This document shows, one piece after another, positions 1-9,667 of a stretch of DNA of 64,000 nucleotides. A program made the position numbers and the translations under genes. The notes under the pieces are model-generated. The model was not told where the DNA came from, made no database searches, and saw only the letters and a program-made list of their open reading frames with translations. How positions within the stretch are numbered: position 1 is the stretch's first letter; every line of letters starts with the position of its first letter. The stretch comes from Lentzea sp. NBRC 105346 (GTDB lineage: Bacteria; Actinomycetota; Actinomycetes; Mycobacteriales; Pseudonocardiaceae): positions 186,001 to 250,000 of the forward strand of contig NZ_BSTQ01000003.1 of assembly GCF_030269605.1 (NCBI RefSeq), in the 5' to 3' direction.

Positions 1-1984
1 CGCCGGCGACCTTGTGCGCCGCGTCGGACGCACCCACCAGCAGGAGCCCGCGTTCGGCCCGTCCACACAGCAGCGCCACGACCGCGAGCCCGTCAAGTGC
101 GTACAGCACTTGGGTTTCCAGGCACGCGCCGGCCGCGACGCGCAACGACTCCGCGAACCGCGCCTCGGCCGTGCGCAGGTCGTCCTTGTGCAACGCGATG
201 GCCGCCCTGGTGTGCAGCACCGACGCGACCTGCCGGTCCGGCAGCCGCGCGAACCGCAGCACGCCGGCCCACGGGTCCAGCACGCGTTCCGCTCGCGCGA
301 CGTCACCCTCGACGAGGTGGTGCCACGCCAGGTCGTTGAGGCACAACACCATCCCGGTGTGGTCCTCCACGCGCCGGCTGATGTCGAGGGTCTCCCGCAA
401 CGCGCTCATCGCCTGCTCGCGTTCGCCGCGCCGATCGCGCACGCCGTGCAGCAGCCGCAGCAACCGGCCAAGCACCGTGACCCGGCCGCGCTGGCGTTCC
501 AGCTCCACCGCCGCCTCACCCAGGCGCACGGCCTCGTCGTACTGGCCGCGCAGGCCGGCCAGCTGTGCGGCCTGACCGAGCGCGATGCTGCGGTGCGGTG
601 AGTCCGGGTCGGTGCGGTCGAGCGCGCCGTCGAGCATGGCGACGGTCAGGTCACCGACCTGGCCGTAGTGCGACCGCACCTGCGCGAGCGCGGCGGCGAT
701 CAGCACCTGTCGTTCGTCGGCGCTTTCGCTGAGCCGCTCGACGACGTGCTCCAGGTTGTCGTGCTCCAGGATCAGGCGGCCCATGGCCTCGTCGGAGGTG
801 ATCACGGCTTCGAGCGCCGGCGTGACCACGACCTGCAGCCAGTCGACGATGCGGTCGAACGTCCAGTCGCCTTCCCCGGACGCGACCAGCTCCTCCTGCC
901 CGAACAGCCGGATCGACTCGAGCATCCGGAACCGCGCGGTGCCCGGCGCCCCGGCGCACGGCATGATCAGCGACTTCGCCTCGAGGCTGAGCAGCAGCTC
1001 CAGGACTTGCGCACGGTTGGTCTCGCCCATCAGGACGCCCGCGACGTCCGGCCCGAACCCGCCCGGCAACGCGGACAGGCGCCGGAAGATCGTCATCTCC
1101 GGCGGGGTCAGCAGCTCGTAGCTCCATGCGATCGCCTTGCGCAGATCCTGGTGCCGCTGGTCCGCGGTGCGCCAGCCGCCGGTGAGCAGCGACAGCCGGT
1201 CGTCCAGCCGCGCCCGGATCTCGTCGAGCGGGAACGCCCGCACCAGCCGCGCCGCCAGTTCGATCGCGAGCGGCAGCCCGTCGAGCTTCGCGCAGATCTC
1301 GGCCACGACCGTGGTGTCGGCGTCCTCGAACTCCAGCTCGGGCGCCACCGTGCGGGCCCGGTCCAGGAACAGGCGCACCGCGTCGGACCGCCGGTCGGCG
1401 CCCGACAGCCCGTGCACCTGGTAGGCGACCTCGCCGGGCAACCGCAGCGACTCGCGGCTCGTGGCGAGCACCCGCAGGTCCGGAACCTGGGTCAGCAACG
1501 CGCCGAGCAGCTCGCCACAGTCGTCCAGGGCGTGCTCGCAGTTGTCCAGCACCAGCAGCAGGTCGCGGCCGGCCAGCACGTGCGGGTCGCCGTGCGTGAT
1601 CCCGAGCGCCGACTTGATCTCCAGCGCGACCGCGGCGCCTTTCGTGCGGGCGAGCTCGACGAGCACCACCTCGCCGCGGCCGGCCCGCTGCAGCTGCCCG
1701 ACCAGCTCCGCGGCCAGCCGCGTCTTGCCGACCCCGGCCGGCCCGACGAGCGTCACCAGCCGGGTCGTGCGCAGCAGGCGGCCGATCTCGACGAGGTCGT
1801 CGTCGCGTCCGACGAAGCTGCTCATGTTGGCGGGCAGGCCGAGCGAGGCGGAGCCGCAGACCGCGGTGGACTTGGCGCGGTTGCGATAGGCGCGCTGGCG
1901 GCAGGTGTTGGAACAGTAACGGCGGGCGCGGGCGCCACTAGTGCTTTCCGCGCCGCAAACAACACAGCCCTGCACCAGATTCAT
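1..1984 (-). CDS. Zinc-ribbon/STAND ATPase transcriptional regulator (AfsR/LuxR-like), 3' end off the window
   Basis: The reading frame is open from an ATG at 1984 to the left edge (661 codons, no stop seen). The N-terminus carries C-x2-C-x13-C-x3-C (Cys7, 10, 24, 28; YCSNTCRQRAYR), a probable zinc ribbon. A STAND/NB-ARC ATPase follows, with P-loop GPAGVGKT, Walker B LLLVLDNCEH and an ATSRE sensor, and then TPR-like helical repeats. Relatives usually end in a LuxR-type helix-turn-helix; that part would lie beyond the window. The protein is probably a ligand- or partner-sensing activator; its target is unknown. It is a paralog of the gene at 37809-39962, which has the same zinc ribbon plus ATPase layout and keeps its LuxR end. 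Confidence 0.85.
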   Translation of the reverse strand, partial: MNLVQGCVVCGAESTSGARARRYCSNTCRQRAYRNRAKSTAVCGSASLGLPANMSSFVGRDDDLVEIGRLLRTTRLVTLVGPAGVGKTRLAAELVGQLQRAGRGEVVLVELARTKGAAVALEIKSALGITHGDPHVLAGRDLLLVLDNCEHALDDCGELLGALLTQVPDLRVLATSRESLRLPGEVAYQVHGLSGADRRSDAVRLFLDRARTVAPELEFEDADTTVVAEICAKLDGLPLAIELAARLVRAFPLDEIRARLDDRLSLLTGGWRTADQRHQDLRKAIAWSYELLTPPEMTIFRRLSALPGGFGPDVAGVLMGETNRAQVLELLLSLEAKSLIMPCAGAPGTARFRMLESIRLFGQEELVASGEGDWTFDRIVDWLQVVVTPALEAVITSDEAMGRLILEHDNLEHVVERLSESADERQVLIAAALAQVRSHYGQVGDLTVAMLDGALDRTDPDSPHRSIALGQAAQLAGLRGQYDEAVRLGEAAVELERQRGRVTVLGRLLRLLHGVRDRRGEREQAMSALRETLDISRRVEDHTGMVLCLNDLAWHHLVEGDVARAERVLDPWAGVLRFARLPDRQVASVLHTRAAIALHKDDLRTAEARFAESLRVAAGACLETQVLYALDGLAVVALLCGRAERGLLLVGASDAAHKVAG

Positions 1985-2220
1985 TCGCTCCGCCCCCTGC
2001 ACTTCTGCTGTACGGATGGCCACGGCGGAATTCAGCCAAATCGTTTTCACGTCGTCGGAAAAACGACTGGACCCGAAAGATACGGCAGGCCAAAGCGTTA
2101 CGTCCAGGGCGTCTCAGCAGGTACCGCGATTCGGCCGCCATTCCGTGCTTTCCGTATCAACAGGTAAGCTGATTGGCGGAATAGATGTGCGGGTATACAC
2201 CCTCTCCAACTGGGGTTGTT

Positions 2221-2256
2221 ACTAGACCTGAGTGGCGGACAAGCCGCCGATCTAGT
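2221..2256 (-). terminator. Weak hairpin overlapping the polA stop codon
   Basis: ACTAGA (2221-2226) pairs with TCTAGT (2251-2256), and an inner GGCGG/CCGCC stem lies between them. The hairpin includes the polA stop codon at 2252. It has no T-run, so a terminator role is only a guess. Apart from this and promoter sequence for the regulator at 1984, the gap 1985-2251 shows nothing recognisable. Confidence 0.3.
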
Positions 2257-4927
2257 GGGCCGCGTCGTCCCACGAGCGGCCGACGCCGACCGAGACCTCG
2301 AGCGGGACGTCGAGCTTGTAGGCGTTGCCCATGTGTTCGCGCACCAGGGTTTCCACCGCCTCCCGCTCGCCCTCGGCGATCTCCAGCACGAGCTCGTCGT
2401 GGACCTGCAGCAGCATCCGGGACCGCAGGCCGGACTCCTCCAGGGCGCGGTACACGTTCAGCATCGCGACCTTGATGATGTCCGCGGCGCTGCCCTGGAT
2501 CGGCGCGTTGAGCGCCATCCGCTCGGCCATTTCGCGCCGCTGCCGGTTGTCGGACGTGAGATCCGGCAGGTAACGGCGCCGCCCGAGCACGGTCTCGGTG
2601 TAACCGTCCTTTCGCGCCTTCTCCACGACCTCGTGCAGATAGTCGCGAATTCCACCGAATCGCGCGAAGTAGGCCTCCATCTGCTCGCGGGCCTCTTCGG
2701 TGGGAATGCGCAGCTGACCGGCCAGGCCGAACACGGAAAGACCGTATGCCAGCCCATACGACATCGCCTTGACCCGGCGGCGCATCTCGGCGGTCACCTC
2801 GGTCGTCGGCACCGAGAACGCCTGCGAGGCCACATAGGTGTGCAGGTCCTCGCCGCTGTTGAACGCGGCGATCAGCCCCGCGTCGCCGGACAGCGTCGCC
2901 ATGATCCGCATCTCGATCTGGCTGTAGTCGGCCGTCATCAGCTCGGAGAAGCCGGGGCCGACGACGAACGCCTGGCGGATGCGCCTGCCCTCGTCCGTGC
3001 GGATCGGGATGTTCTGCAGGTTCGGGTCCGTGGACGACAGGCGGCCGGTCGCCGCGATCGTCTGGTGGAACGTCGTGTGGATGCGGCCGTCGTCCGCGAC
3101 CGACTTCAACAGCCCGTCCACAGTGGACTTCAGTCGCGTGACGTCCCGGTGTGCCAGCAGATGCTGCAGGAACGGGTGCTCGGTCTTCTCGAACAGGTCC
3201 TGCAGCGCGTCCGCGTCCGTGGTGTAACCGGTCTTGGTCTTCTTGGTCTTCGGCATGTTCAGCTCGTCGAACAGCACCGCCTGCAGCTGCTTGGGCGAAC
3301 CGAGGTTGATCTCCTTGCCGATCACCGAGTACGCGTCCTGCGCCGCCTGCTTCACGCCGGCCGCGAAGTGCGCCTCCAGCGCCGACAGGTGCTCGACGTC
3401 GATCGCGATGCCGGTCGCCTCGACCTCGTCCAGCACGTTCATCAGCGGCAGTTCGAGCGTGCTCAGCAGCTTCGCGCCACCGGTCGCGTCGAGCTCGCGG
3501 TCGAGCGTGTCGGCGAGCTCCGCCACCGCGCGGGCCCGCACGATCGTGCCGGTCGCGATCTTCTGCTGCTCCTCGGCCTCGTCGGCCAGCAGCGACAGCT
3601 GCCCGTCGCCGGACTCCTCGGCGCGCAGCTCCCGCTTCAGGTAACGCAACGCCAGGTCGTCCAGCGCGAACGACCGCTGCCCCGGCCGCACCAGGTACGC
3701 GGCGAGCGCCGTGTCACTGGTCAGCCCGCGCACCTTCCAGCCCTGCCCGCGGACGCGGCGCAGCGGCACCTTCAGGTCGTGCCCGGCCTTGGCGATCGAC
3801 TCGTCGGACAGCCACGCGGCGAACGCCTTCTCGTCGGCCTCGCTCAGGGTCTTCACGTCGAGGTAGCCACCCTCACCGGACGTGGTGGCGAGCGCGACGC
3901 CCTCCAGGTCGAAGCCGGTGATGCGGAACGCGAGCCCCACCCGTGCGCCGGACGCGTGCTTCTGCAGCCACTCCGCGACCTGACCGGCCGGGATCGCGCC
4001 GCCGGTGACCTCGAAGCCTTCCTCCGCCTCGGGTTCCGCCGCGGTGAGCGTCTGGAAGAGACGGTCGCGCAGCACCCGGAACTCGAGCTCGTCGAACAGG
4101 CGATGCACCGCGTCGCGGTCCCACGCCCGCGCCTCCAGCTCGTCGACCGTGTACTGCAGCGGCACGTCCTTGACCAGCTCGGTCAGCTGCCGGTTCAGGA
4201 TGATGTTGGACAGGTTGCCGCGCAACGCGTCGCCGACCTTGCCCGGCACCTCGTCGATCCGGTCGACCAGCTCGTTGAGGCCGCCGAACTGGTTGAGCAG
4301 CTTGATGATCGTCTTCGGCCCGACGCCGGGCGTGTTCGGCAGGTTGTCCGACGAGTCGCCGCGCACCGCCGCGTAGTCGGCGTACTGGTCTGGCCGCACG
4401 CCGTGCTTCTCCAGCACGTAGTCCGGGGTGAACCGACCCATCTCGGACACGCCCTTGACCGGGTACAGCACCGTGACCTGGTCGTTGACCAGCTGGAACG
4501 CGTCGCGGTCGCCGGTACAGATCTGCACCTGGAACCCCTGCGCGACGGCCTGCGTGGTCAGCGTCGCGATGATGTCGTCCGCCTCGAAGTTCTCCTTCTC
4601 CAGCGTGCAGATGTTCAACGCCGCCAGCACGTCCTGGATCAGGCTGACCTGGCCGCGGAACTCGTTCGGCGTCTCGCTGCGACCGGCCTTGTACTCCGCG
4701 TACTGCTCGGTGCGGAACGTCTTGCGCGACACGTCGAAACACACCGCTACGTGCGTCGGCGCCTCGTCGCGGAGCAGGTTGATGAGCATGGACGTGAAGC
4801 CGTACACCGCGTTCGTGGTCTGGCCCGTGGCCGTGGAGAAGTTCTCCTTGGGCAGGGCGTAGAACGCCCGGTAGGCCATCGAGTGACCGTCGATGAGCAG
4901 TAGCCGCTTCGCGTCAGTGGTCGTCAC
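2252..4927 (-). CDS. polA: DNA polymerase I
   Basis: DNA polymerase I of 891 aa, the usual actinobacterial length, which fills gaps and removes RNA primers in replication and repair. The GTG start at 4927 is chosen because TTTDAKRLLLIDGHS is the conserved beginning; the frame is open further upstream without homology. Domains in order: 5'-3' exonuclease/FEN (about 1-290), a degenerate 3'-5' exonuclease-like domain (about 310-480) without the DxE catalytic motif, and the polymerase domain with motif A DYSQIEMR, an O helix containing RRRVKAMSYGLAYG, and motif C VHDELVLE. Proofreading is therefore probably absent, as in mycobacterial Pol I. It is transcribed divergently from the thioesterase gene across only 55 bp. 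Confidence 0.97.
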   Translation of the reverse strand: MTTTDAKRLLLIDGHSMAYRAFYALPKENFSTATGQTTNAVYGFTSMLINLLRDEAPTHVAVCFDVSRKTFRTEQYAEYKAGRSETPNEFRGQVSLIQDVLAALNICTLEKENFEADDIIATLTTQAVAQGFQVQICTGDRDAFQLVNDQVTVLYPVKGVSEMGRFTPDYVLEKHGVRPDQYADYAAVRGDSSDNLPNTPGVGPKTIIKLLNQFGGLNELVDRIDEVPGKVGDALRGNLSNIILNRQLTELVKDVPLQYTVDELEARAWDRDAVHRLFDELEFRVLRDRLFQTLTAAEPEAEEGFEVTGGAIPAGQVAEWLQKHASGARVGLAFRITGFDLEGVALATTSGEGGYLDVKTLSEADEKAFAAWLSDESIAKAGHDLKVPLRRVRGQGWKVRGLTSDTALAAYLVRPGQRSFALDDLALRYLKRELRAEESGDGQLSLLADEAEEQQKIATGTIVRARAVAELADTLDRELDATGGAKLLSTLELPLMNVLDEVEATGIAIDVEHLSALEAHFAAGVKQAAQDAYSVIGKEINLGSPKQLQAVLFDELNMPKTKKTKTGYTTDADALQDLFEKTEHPFLQHLLAHRDVTRLKSTVDGLLKSVADDGRIHTTFHQTIAATGRLSSTDPNLQNIPIRTDEGRRIRQAFVVGPGFSELMTADYSQIEMRIMATLSGDAGLIAAFNSGEDLHTYVASQAFSVPTTEVTAEMRRRVKAMSYGLAYGLSVFGLAGQLRIPTEEAREQMEAYFARFGGIRDYLHEVVEKARKDGYTETVLGRRRYLPDLTSDNRQRREMAERMALNAPIQGSAADIIKVAMLNVYRALEESGLRSRMLLQVHDELVLEIAEGEREAVETLVREHMGNAYKLDVPLEVSVGVGRSWDDAAH
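3116..3128. repeat. Iterated palindrome GTCCACAGTGGAC, copy 1
   Basis: A perfect 6+1+6 palindrome inside polA, encoding S-T-V-D with the rare Thr codon ACT on the gene strand. Copies also occur at 17708, 51937 and 54973. Confidence 0.6.
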
Positions 4928-4982
4928 GTGCCCGAGTCTAGAGTCGGGGTCTGACAGTTTCCGACGAGCCCTGGGAGCCTGA

Positions 4983-5393
4983 GTGACGCCCGACCTGCCC
5001 GTGGACTTCGCAGACGAACAGCTCGCCTCCCGCATGGGCATCGAAATCACCCAATGGGATGTCCAGGAGATGATCGGCACGATGCCGGTCAAGGGCAACC
5101 GGCAGCCCTACGGCCTGCTGCACGGCGGCGCGAACGCCGTGCTCGCCGAGCAGCTCGGCTCCATCGCGGCCGCCACCCACGCGCACACGTTGGGCAAGGT
5201 CGCCGTCGGCCTGGAACTGTCGTGCACCCACCACCGCGCCGCGCGCGAGGGTCTCGTGACCGGCGTGTGCCGCCCGATCCACCTGGGACGGACGACCGCG
5301 ACCCTGGAGATCGTCATCACCGACGAGTTCGGTGAACGCACGTGCACCGCCCGCCTCACCTGCATCCTGCGTGACAAGGCGCCCGGCAAATGA
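4983..5393 (+). CDS. Hotdog-fold acyl-CoA thioesterase (PaaI/YdiI type)
   Basis: A 136-aa single-domain hotdog protein, expected to hydrolyse acyl- or aryl-CoA thioesters in the cytoplasm. The GTG start at 4983 gives VTPDLPVDFADEQ. The conserved GLLHGGANAVLAEQLGS segment (about residues 40-56) contains the HGG motif and the acidic residue expected for catalysis in PaaI/MenI-type thioesterases, and GVCRPIHLGRTT fits the later conserved strand. The real substrate (phenylacetyl-CoA, DHNA-CoA or another) cannot be read from the sequence. It overlaps the next gene by 4 bp (ATGA), so the two are translationally coupled. Confidence 0.88.
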   Translation: MTPDLPVDFADEQLASRMGIEITQWDVQEMIGTMPVKGNRQPYGLLHGGANAVLAEQLGSIAAATHAHTLGKVAVGLELSCTHHRAAREGLVTGVCRPIHLGRTTATLEIVITDEFGERTCTARLTCILRDKAPGK

Positions 5394-5917
5394 GGGCTTT
5401 GGTGCTGCTGCTGTTGCTAGCCGCGTGCTCGGTCGAACCCGCCGCCGCTCCCCCGGCGCCTTCGTCGACGTATCCGGTGCCCGCGGAGACCGCGCGTCCC
5501 GATGAGGTGATCCTGCACCTGCCGCCCGTGAACGACGGCGACACGGTGTTCACGCCACTGGGCCTGAGCACCGGGATGCCAACGCTCATCGGCAGCCACG
5601 CGGAGATGGCCGCGCGGGGCCAGTTCGTCCGCATCCGGGTCATCGTGGTCAACAACGGGCGCAGCTCCGCGTTGTTCGACGCGCGCAAGCAGGTGCTGGT
5701 GGACGCTTCCGCCAAGGAGTACCTGCCGGACGAGCCCGCGATGACCGTGAAGCGACAGCCGGCGCAGACCGACCTGGGCGCGGGCGTACGCCTGGAGTTC
5801 GACCTCTACTACGACATCCCCACGGATGCAAAACCCTTGAAACTCAGGGTGTACGGCGGCCCAACCCTCACGGACCTGAAAGACGAAAAGGGCACCGACC
5901 TACCCCTCAACAACTGA
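5390..5917 (+). CDS. Putative lipoprotein of unknown function
   Basis: A 175-aa protein with a short signal peptide ending in the lipobox LLAAC (Cys at about residue 13), then a Pro/Ala-rich linker and a single predicted beta-rich domain. It should be processed by Lgt/LspA and anchored on the outer face of the membrane. The mature part (FVRIRVIVVNNGRSSALFDARKQVLVDAS) resembles the immunoglobulin-like DUF4352 fold seen in many actinobacterial lipoproteins, but I do not recognise a specific family. The start codon overlaps the stop of the thioesterase gene. Confidence 0.8.
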   Translation: MRALVLLLLLAACSVEPAAAPPAPSSTYPVPAETARPDEVILHLPPVNDGDTVFTPLGLSTGMPTLIGSHAEMAARGQFVRIRVIVVNNGRSSALFDARKQVLVDASAKEYLPDEPAMTVKRQPAQTDLGAGVRLEFDLYYDIPTDAKPLKLRVYGGPTLTDLKDEKGTDLPLNN

Positions 5918-5936
5918 CGGGGTGTCCCTGAACGCC

Positions 5937-5970
5937 GTGAAGGCCACCCCCGGGAGAGGGTGGCCTTCAC
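5937..5970. terminator. Bidirectional terminator hairpin
   Basis: A perfect 13-bp stem (5937-5949 with 5958-5970; arm GTGAAGGCCACCC) and an 8-nt loop lie between convergent genes (lipoprotein ending 5917, livF ending 5984). The arm resembles that of the hairpin at 60007-60057 (GGTGGCCATAACGG), so both may belong to one dispersed terminator family. Confidence 0.8.
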
Positions 5971-5983
5971 GAAACCGAGCGGA

Positions 5984-6688
5984 TCAGTGACCGCCCAGGT
6001 ACGCCTCGCGCACCGACGGGTCGTTCAGCAGATCCTTGCCGGGCGCGGACTTCACGACCCGCCCGGTCTCCAGCACGTACGCGCGGTCAGACAACTTCAG
6101 GGCCTGCTGCGCGTTCTGCTCCACGAGCAGCACCGTCGTACCGCGCGAGTTGATCTCCTTGATGATCGAGAAGATCTGCGCGATCAGCATGGGCGCGAGG
6201 CCCATCGACGGCTCGTCCAGCAGGACGACCTTCGGCTTGGTCATCAGCGCGCGGCCGATGGCGATCATCTGCTGCTCGCCACCGGACATCGTGCCGCCGA
6301 ACTGCGAGCGCCGCTCCGCGAGCCGCGGGAACAGTCCGTAGACCTCGTCCAGGTCCTTGGTGAGGTCGTCCTTACGGGTGTAGGCACCCATCAGGAGGTT
6401 CTCCTGCACCGTCATACCGGGGAACACACCCCGGCCCTCGGGTGCCTGGCCGATGCCCATGATGACCCGCTTGTGGCCGGGCGTCTTGGAGATGTCCTCA
6501 CCGTTGAACAGGATCTTGCCGCTGGTCAGCGGGCGCAGACCCGAGATCGTCTTGAGAGTCGTCGTCTTGCCGGCGCCATTGGCGCCGATCAGCGAGACGA
6601 TCTCACCCTCGTTGACCTCCAGGCTGATGCCCTTCAGCGCGGCGATCTTTCCGTAGTGGACGTTGATGTCCTTGACCTCAAGAAGCAT
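5984..6688 (-). CDS. livF: Branched-chain amino-acid ABC transporter ATPase LivF
   Basis: A 234-aa ABC ATPase that energises uptake of leucine/isoleucine/valine or related amino acids. Walker A GANGAGKTT (35-43), signature SGGEQ (135-139) and Walker B VVLLDEP (154-160) are intact; the short length and the LEVKDINVHYGKIAALKG beginning are typical of LivF. It is the last gene of livK-livH-livM-livG-livF. Its start overlaps the end of livG by 11 bp, which indicates translational coupling. It ends at the bidirectional hairpin at 5937-5970. Confidence 0.95.
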   Translation of the reverse strand: MLLEVKDINVHYGKIAALKGISLEVNEGEIVSLIGANGAGKTTTLKTISGLRPLTSGKILFNGEDISKTPGHKRVIMGIGQAPEGRGVFPGMTVQENLLMGAYTRKDDLTKDLDEVYGLFPRLAERRSQFGGTMSGGEQQMIAIGRALMTKPKVVLLDEPSMGLAPMLIAQIFSIIKEINSRGTTVLLVEQNAQQALKLSDRAYVLETGRVVKSAPGKDLLNDPSVREAYLGGH

Positions 6689-7454
6689 CGTCGGACACCC
6701 CCAGGTACGCCTGGATGACCTTCGGGTCGTTCTGCACCTCGTGCGGCAGCCCTTCTGCGATCTGCTGGCCGAAGTCGAGGACCGCGAGGCGGTCGCTGAC
6801 CCCCATGACCAGGCTCATGTCGTGCTCGATGAGCAGCACGGTGCGGCCGCTGTCCCTGATCTTGCGGATCAGCTGCTGCAGCGCCACCTTCTCGGCCGGG
6901 TTCATGCCCGCGGCGGGCTCGTCGAGAAGCAGCAGCTTCGGGTCGGTCGCGAGCGCCCGTGCGATCTCCAGGCGGCGCTGGTCGCCGTACGGGAGGTTCT
7001 TCGCGGTCTCGGTCATCCGCCCGGAGATGCCGACGAAGTCGAGCAGCTCGCGAGCGAGCTCCCGGCCCCGCTTCTCCTCCTTGCGGTGCCACGGCAGGTT
7101 CAGCGTCGCGCCGATCGCACCGGTCCGGTGGTGCGCGTCGGCGCCCACCATCACGTTCTCCATCGCGTTCATGTTGTGGAACAGACGGATGTTCTGGAAC
7201 GTGCGGGCGATGCCCTTCTTGGTGATCTTGAAGCGCTTGGTGCCGTTGATGCGCTCGCCGTTGAAGAGGACCTGGCCCTCGGTCGGCTGGTAGACGCCGG
7301 TGACCACGTTGAACACCGTGGTCTTGCCGGCCCCGTTCGGGCCGATCAGGGCGAAGATCTCGCCTTCGTTGATCGAGATGCGGGCTTCCTTCAAAGCGAC
7401 GACACCGCCGAAGCGCATCGTCACGTTGTCCAGCTGGAGGACGGGAGTGCTCAC
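6678..7454 (-). CDS. livG: Branched-chain amino-acid ABC transporter ATPase LivG
   Basis: A 258-aa ABC ATPase and partner of LivF in the transporter. Walker A GPNGAGKTT (38-46) and Walker B LLLLDEP are intact, and the AAGMNPAE segment after Walker B is characteristic of LivG. The signature region reads LPYGDQRRLEIARAL, the usual LivG variant of LSGGQ. The gene overlaps livM (stop at 7451) by 4 bp and livF by 11 bp, so the three cytoplasmic/membrane subunits are translated as a coupled set. Confidence 0.95.
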   Translation of the reverse strand: MSTPVLQLDNVTMRFGGVVALKEARISINEGEIFALIGPNGAGKTTVFNVVTGVYQPTEGQVLFNGERINGTKRFKITKKGIARTFQNIRLFHNMNAMENVMVGADAHHRTGAIGATLNLPWHRKEEKRGRELARELLDFVGISGRMTETAKNLPYGDQRRLEIARALATDPKLLLLDEPAAGMNPAEKVALQQLIRKIRDSGRTVLLIEHDMSLVMGVSDRLAVLDFGQQIAEGLPHEVQNDPKVIQAYLGVSDDAS

Positions 7455-8586
7455 TGGTTCACCTCCGCGGAAGCCTCGGTCGTCGGGCCTGCGACTTCGG
7501 CGCCCATGGCACCCATACCGCCCGTTCCTTCACGTAGCTCGGCCTTGCGCCGCCGCGACGGCAGCAGGCCCTCCGGACGCAGCGCCATCATCAGCACCAG
7601 CACGCCACCGAAGATCAGGATGCGGTACTCGGCGAAGTCGCGGAACCGCTCCGGCAGCCAGCCGATGAGGAACGCACCCAGGATGACACCGGGCAGGTTG
7701 CCCGAGCCGCCCAGCACCACCGCGGCGAGGATCGTCGCGGAGAGGATGAACGGGAACGTGTTCGGCTCGATGAACACTGCCTTACCGGCGTAGACGCCGC
7801 CGGCGAGACCACCGATCATCGCGCCGATCGCGAACGCGAGCAGCTTGAACTTGAACGTCGGCACGCCCATCAGCTCGGCCGCGTCCTCGTCCTCGCGGAT
7901 CGCGGCCCAGGCCCGGCCGACCCGGCTCTTCTGCAGCCGCACCGAGAAGATGATGACCAGCGCGATCGCGACGATCATCAGGTAGTAGTACGGCGCGGGG
8001 TCGAGCAGGAACTTCGTGCCGAAGATGGGCGGCGGGTGCGGCACGTTCGTGATACCGCGGGCGCCACCGATCACGTCGGCGTTGTTCGCCGTGATGCGGA
8101 CGATCTCACCGAAGCCGAGCGTCACGATCGCGAGGTAGTCACCGCGCAGCCGCAGCGTCGGGGCACCGAGGATGACGCCGGACACGGCGGCCATCGCGAT
8201 GCCCATGACGACCGTGGCCCAGTAGTTCCAGTGGTACTGCGTGCCGAAGTAGGCGACGTTGTAACCACCGATCGCGAAGAACGCGACGAAGCCGAGGTCC
8301 AGCAGACCCGCCTGGCCGACGACCACGTTGAGGCCGACGGCGAGCAGGATGTAGGTGCCGATCGGGTAGACCAGCACGCTCGTCCAGTCCGCACCGGGCG
8401 ACATGAACGAACCGATCGCGGGTGCCGGCAGGATCAGCGCGAAGACGACGGCACCGATGTACACGAGGTACCGCTGCCAGACCTTCGCGTGCTCCCACCA
8501 GTCACGCATCACGTCGATCCCGTGGCCGATGGCGCTGAACGGGTTGCGCCTCGGCGTGGTTTCTTCGCTCGTCACTTCGTCGCCTT

Positions 8587-8590
<4 letters not shown>
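7451..8590 (-). CDS. livM: Branched-chain amino-acid ABC permease LivM
   Basis: A 379-aa integral membrane permease. The ATG at 8590 (MKGDEVTSEE) overlaps the livH stop by 4 bp (ATGA) and is preferred to the upstream in-frame start at 8683, which would run into livH. After a polar N-terminus of about 60 residues come roughly ten hydrophobic segments. The motif region RLRGDYLAIVTLGFGEIVR and the ATPase-contact segment AAIREDEDAAELMGVP are diagnostic of LivM permeases. It pairs with LivH to form the transmembrane channel. Confidence 0.95.
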
Positions 8591-9552
<962 letters not shown>

Positions 9553-9605
9553 GTCACCGTATGCCTTACGAGACGGGGCGAGCCCGAAAAGCTCGCCACA
9601 GTGGC

Positions 9606-9636
9606 GGGGAGCGGGAGCACGCGGCCCCCGCTCCCC
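9606..9636 (-). terminator. Intra-operon hairpin between binding protein and permease genes
   Basis: A 10-bp perfect GC stem (9606-9615 with 9627-9636; arm GGGGAGCGGG) with an 11-nt loop, 32 bases downstream of the livK stop. In ABC uptake operons such hairpins commonly stabilise the binding-protein mRNA or attenuate the membrane genes, giving excess binding protein. That role here is inferred. Confidence 0.7.
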
Positions 9637-9667
9637 AGCGCAGTCAGCTGTATGAATCCGTCTCGGA

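Noticed and set aside
668-2167. Long plus-strand open frame (499 codons)
   Set aside because: It is antisense to the STAND regulator, rich in Arg/His/Gln as expected for a shadow frame in high-GC DNA, and has no motif or ribosome site.
2216-4903. 895-codon plus-strand frame opposite polA
   Set aside because: PolA on the other strand has full family motifs; this frame has shadow-type composition.
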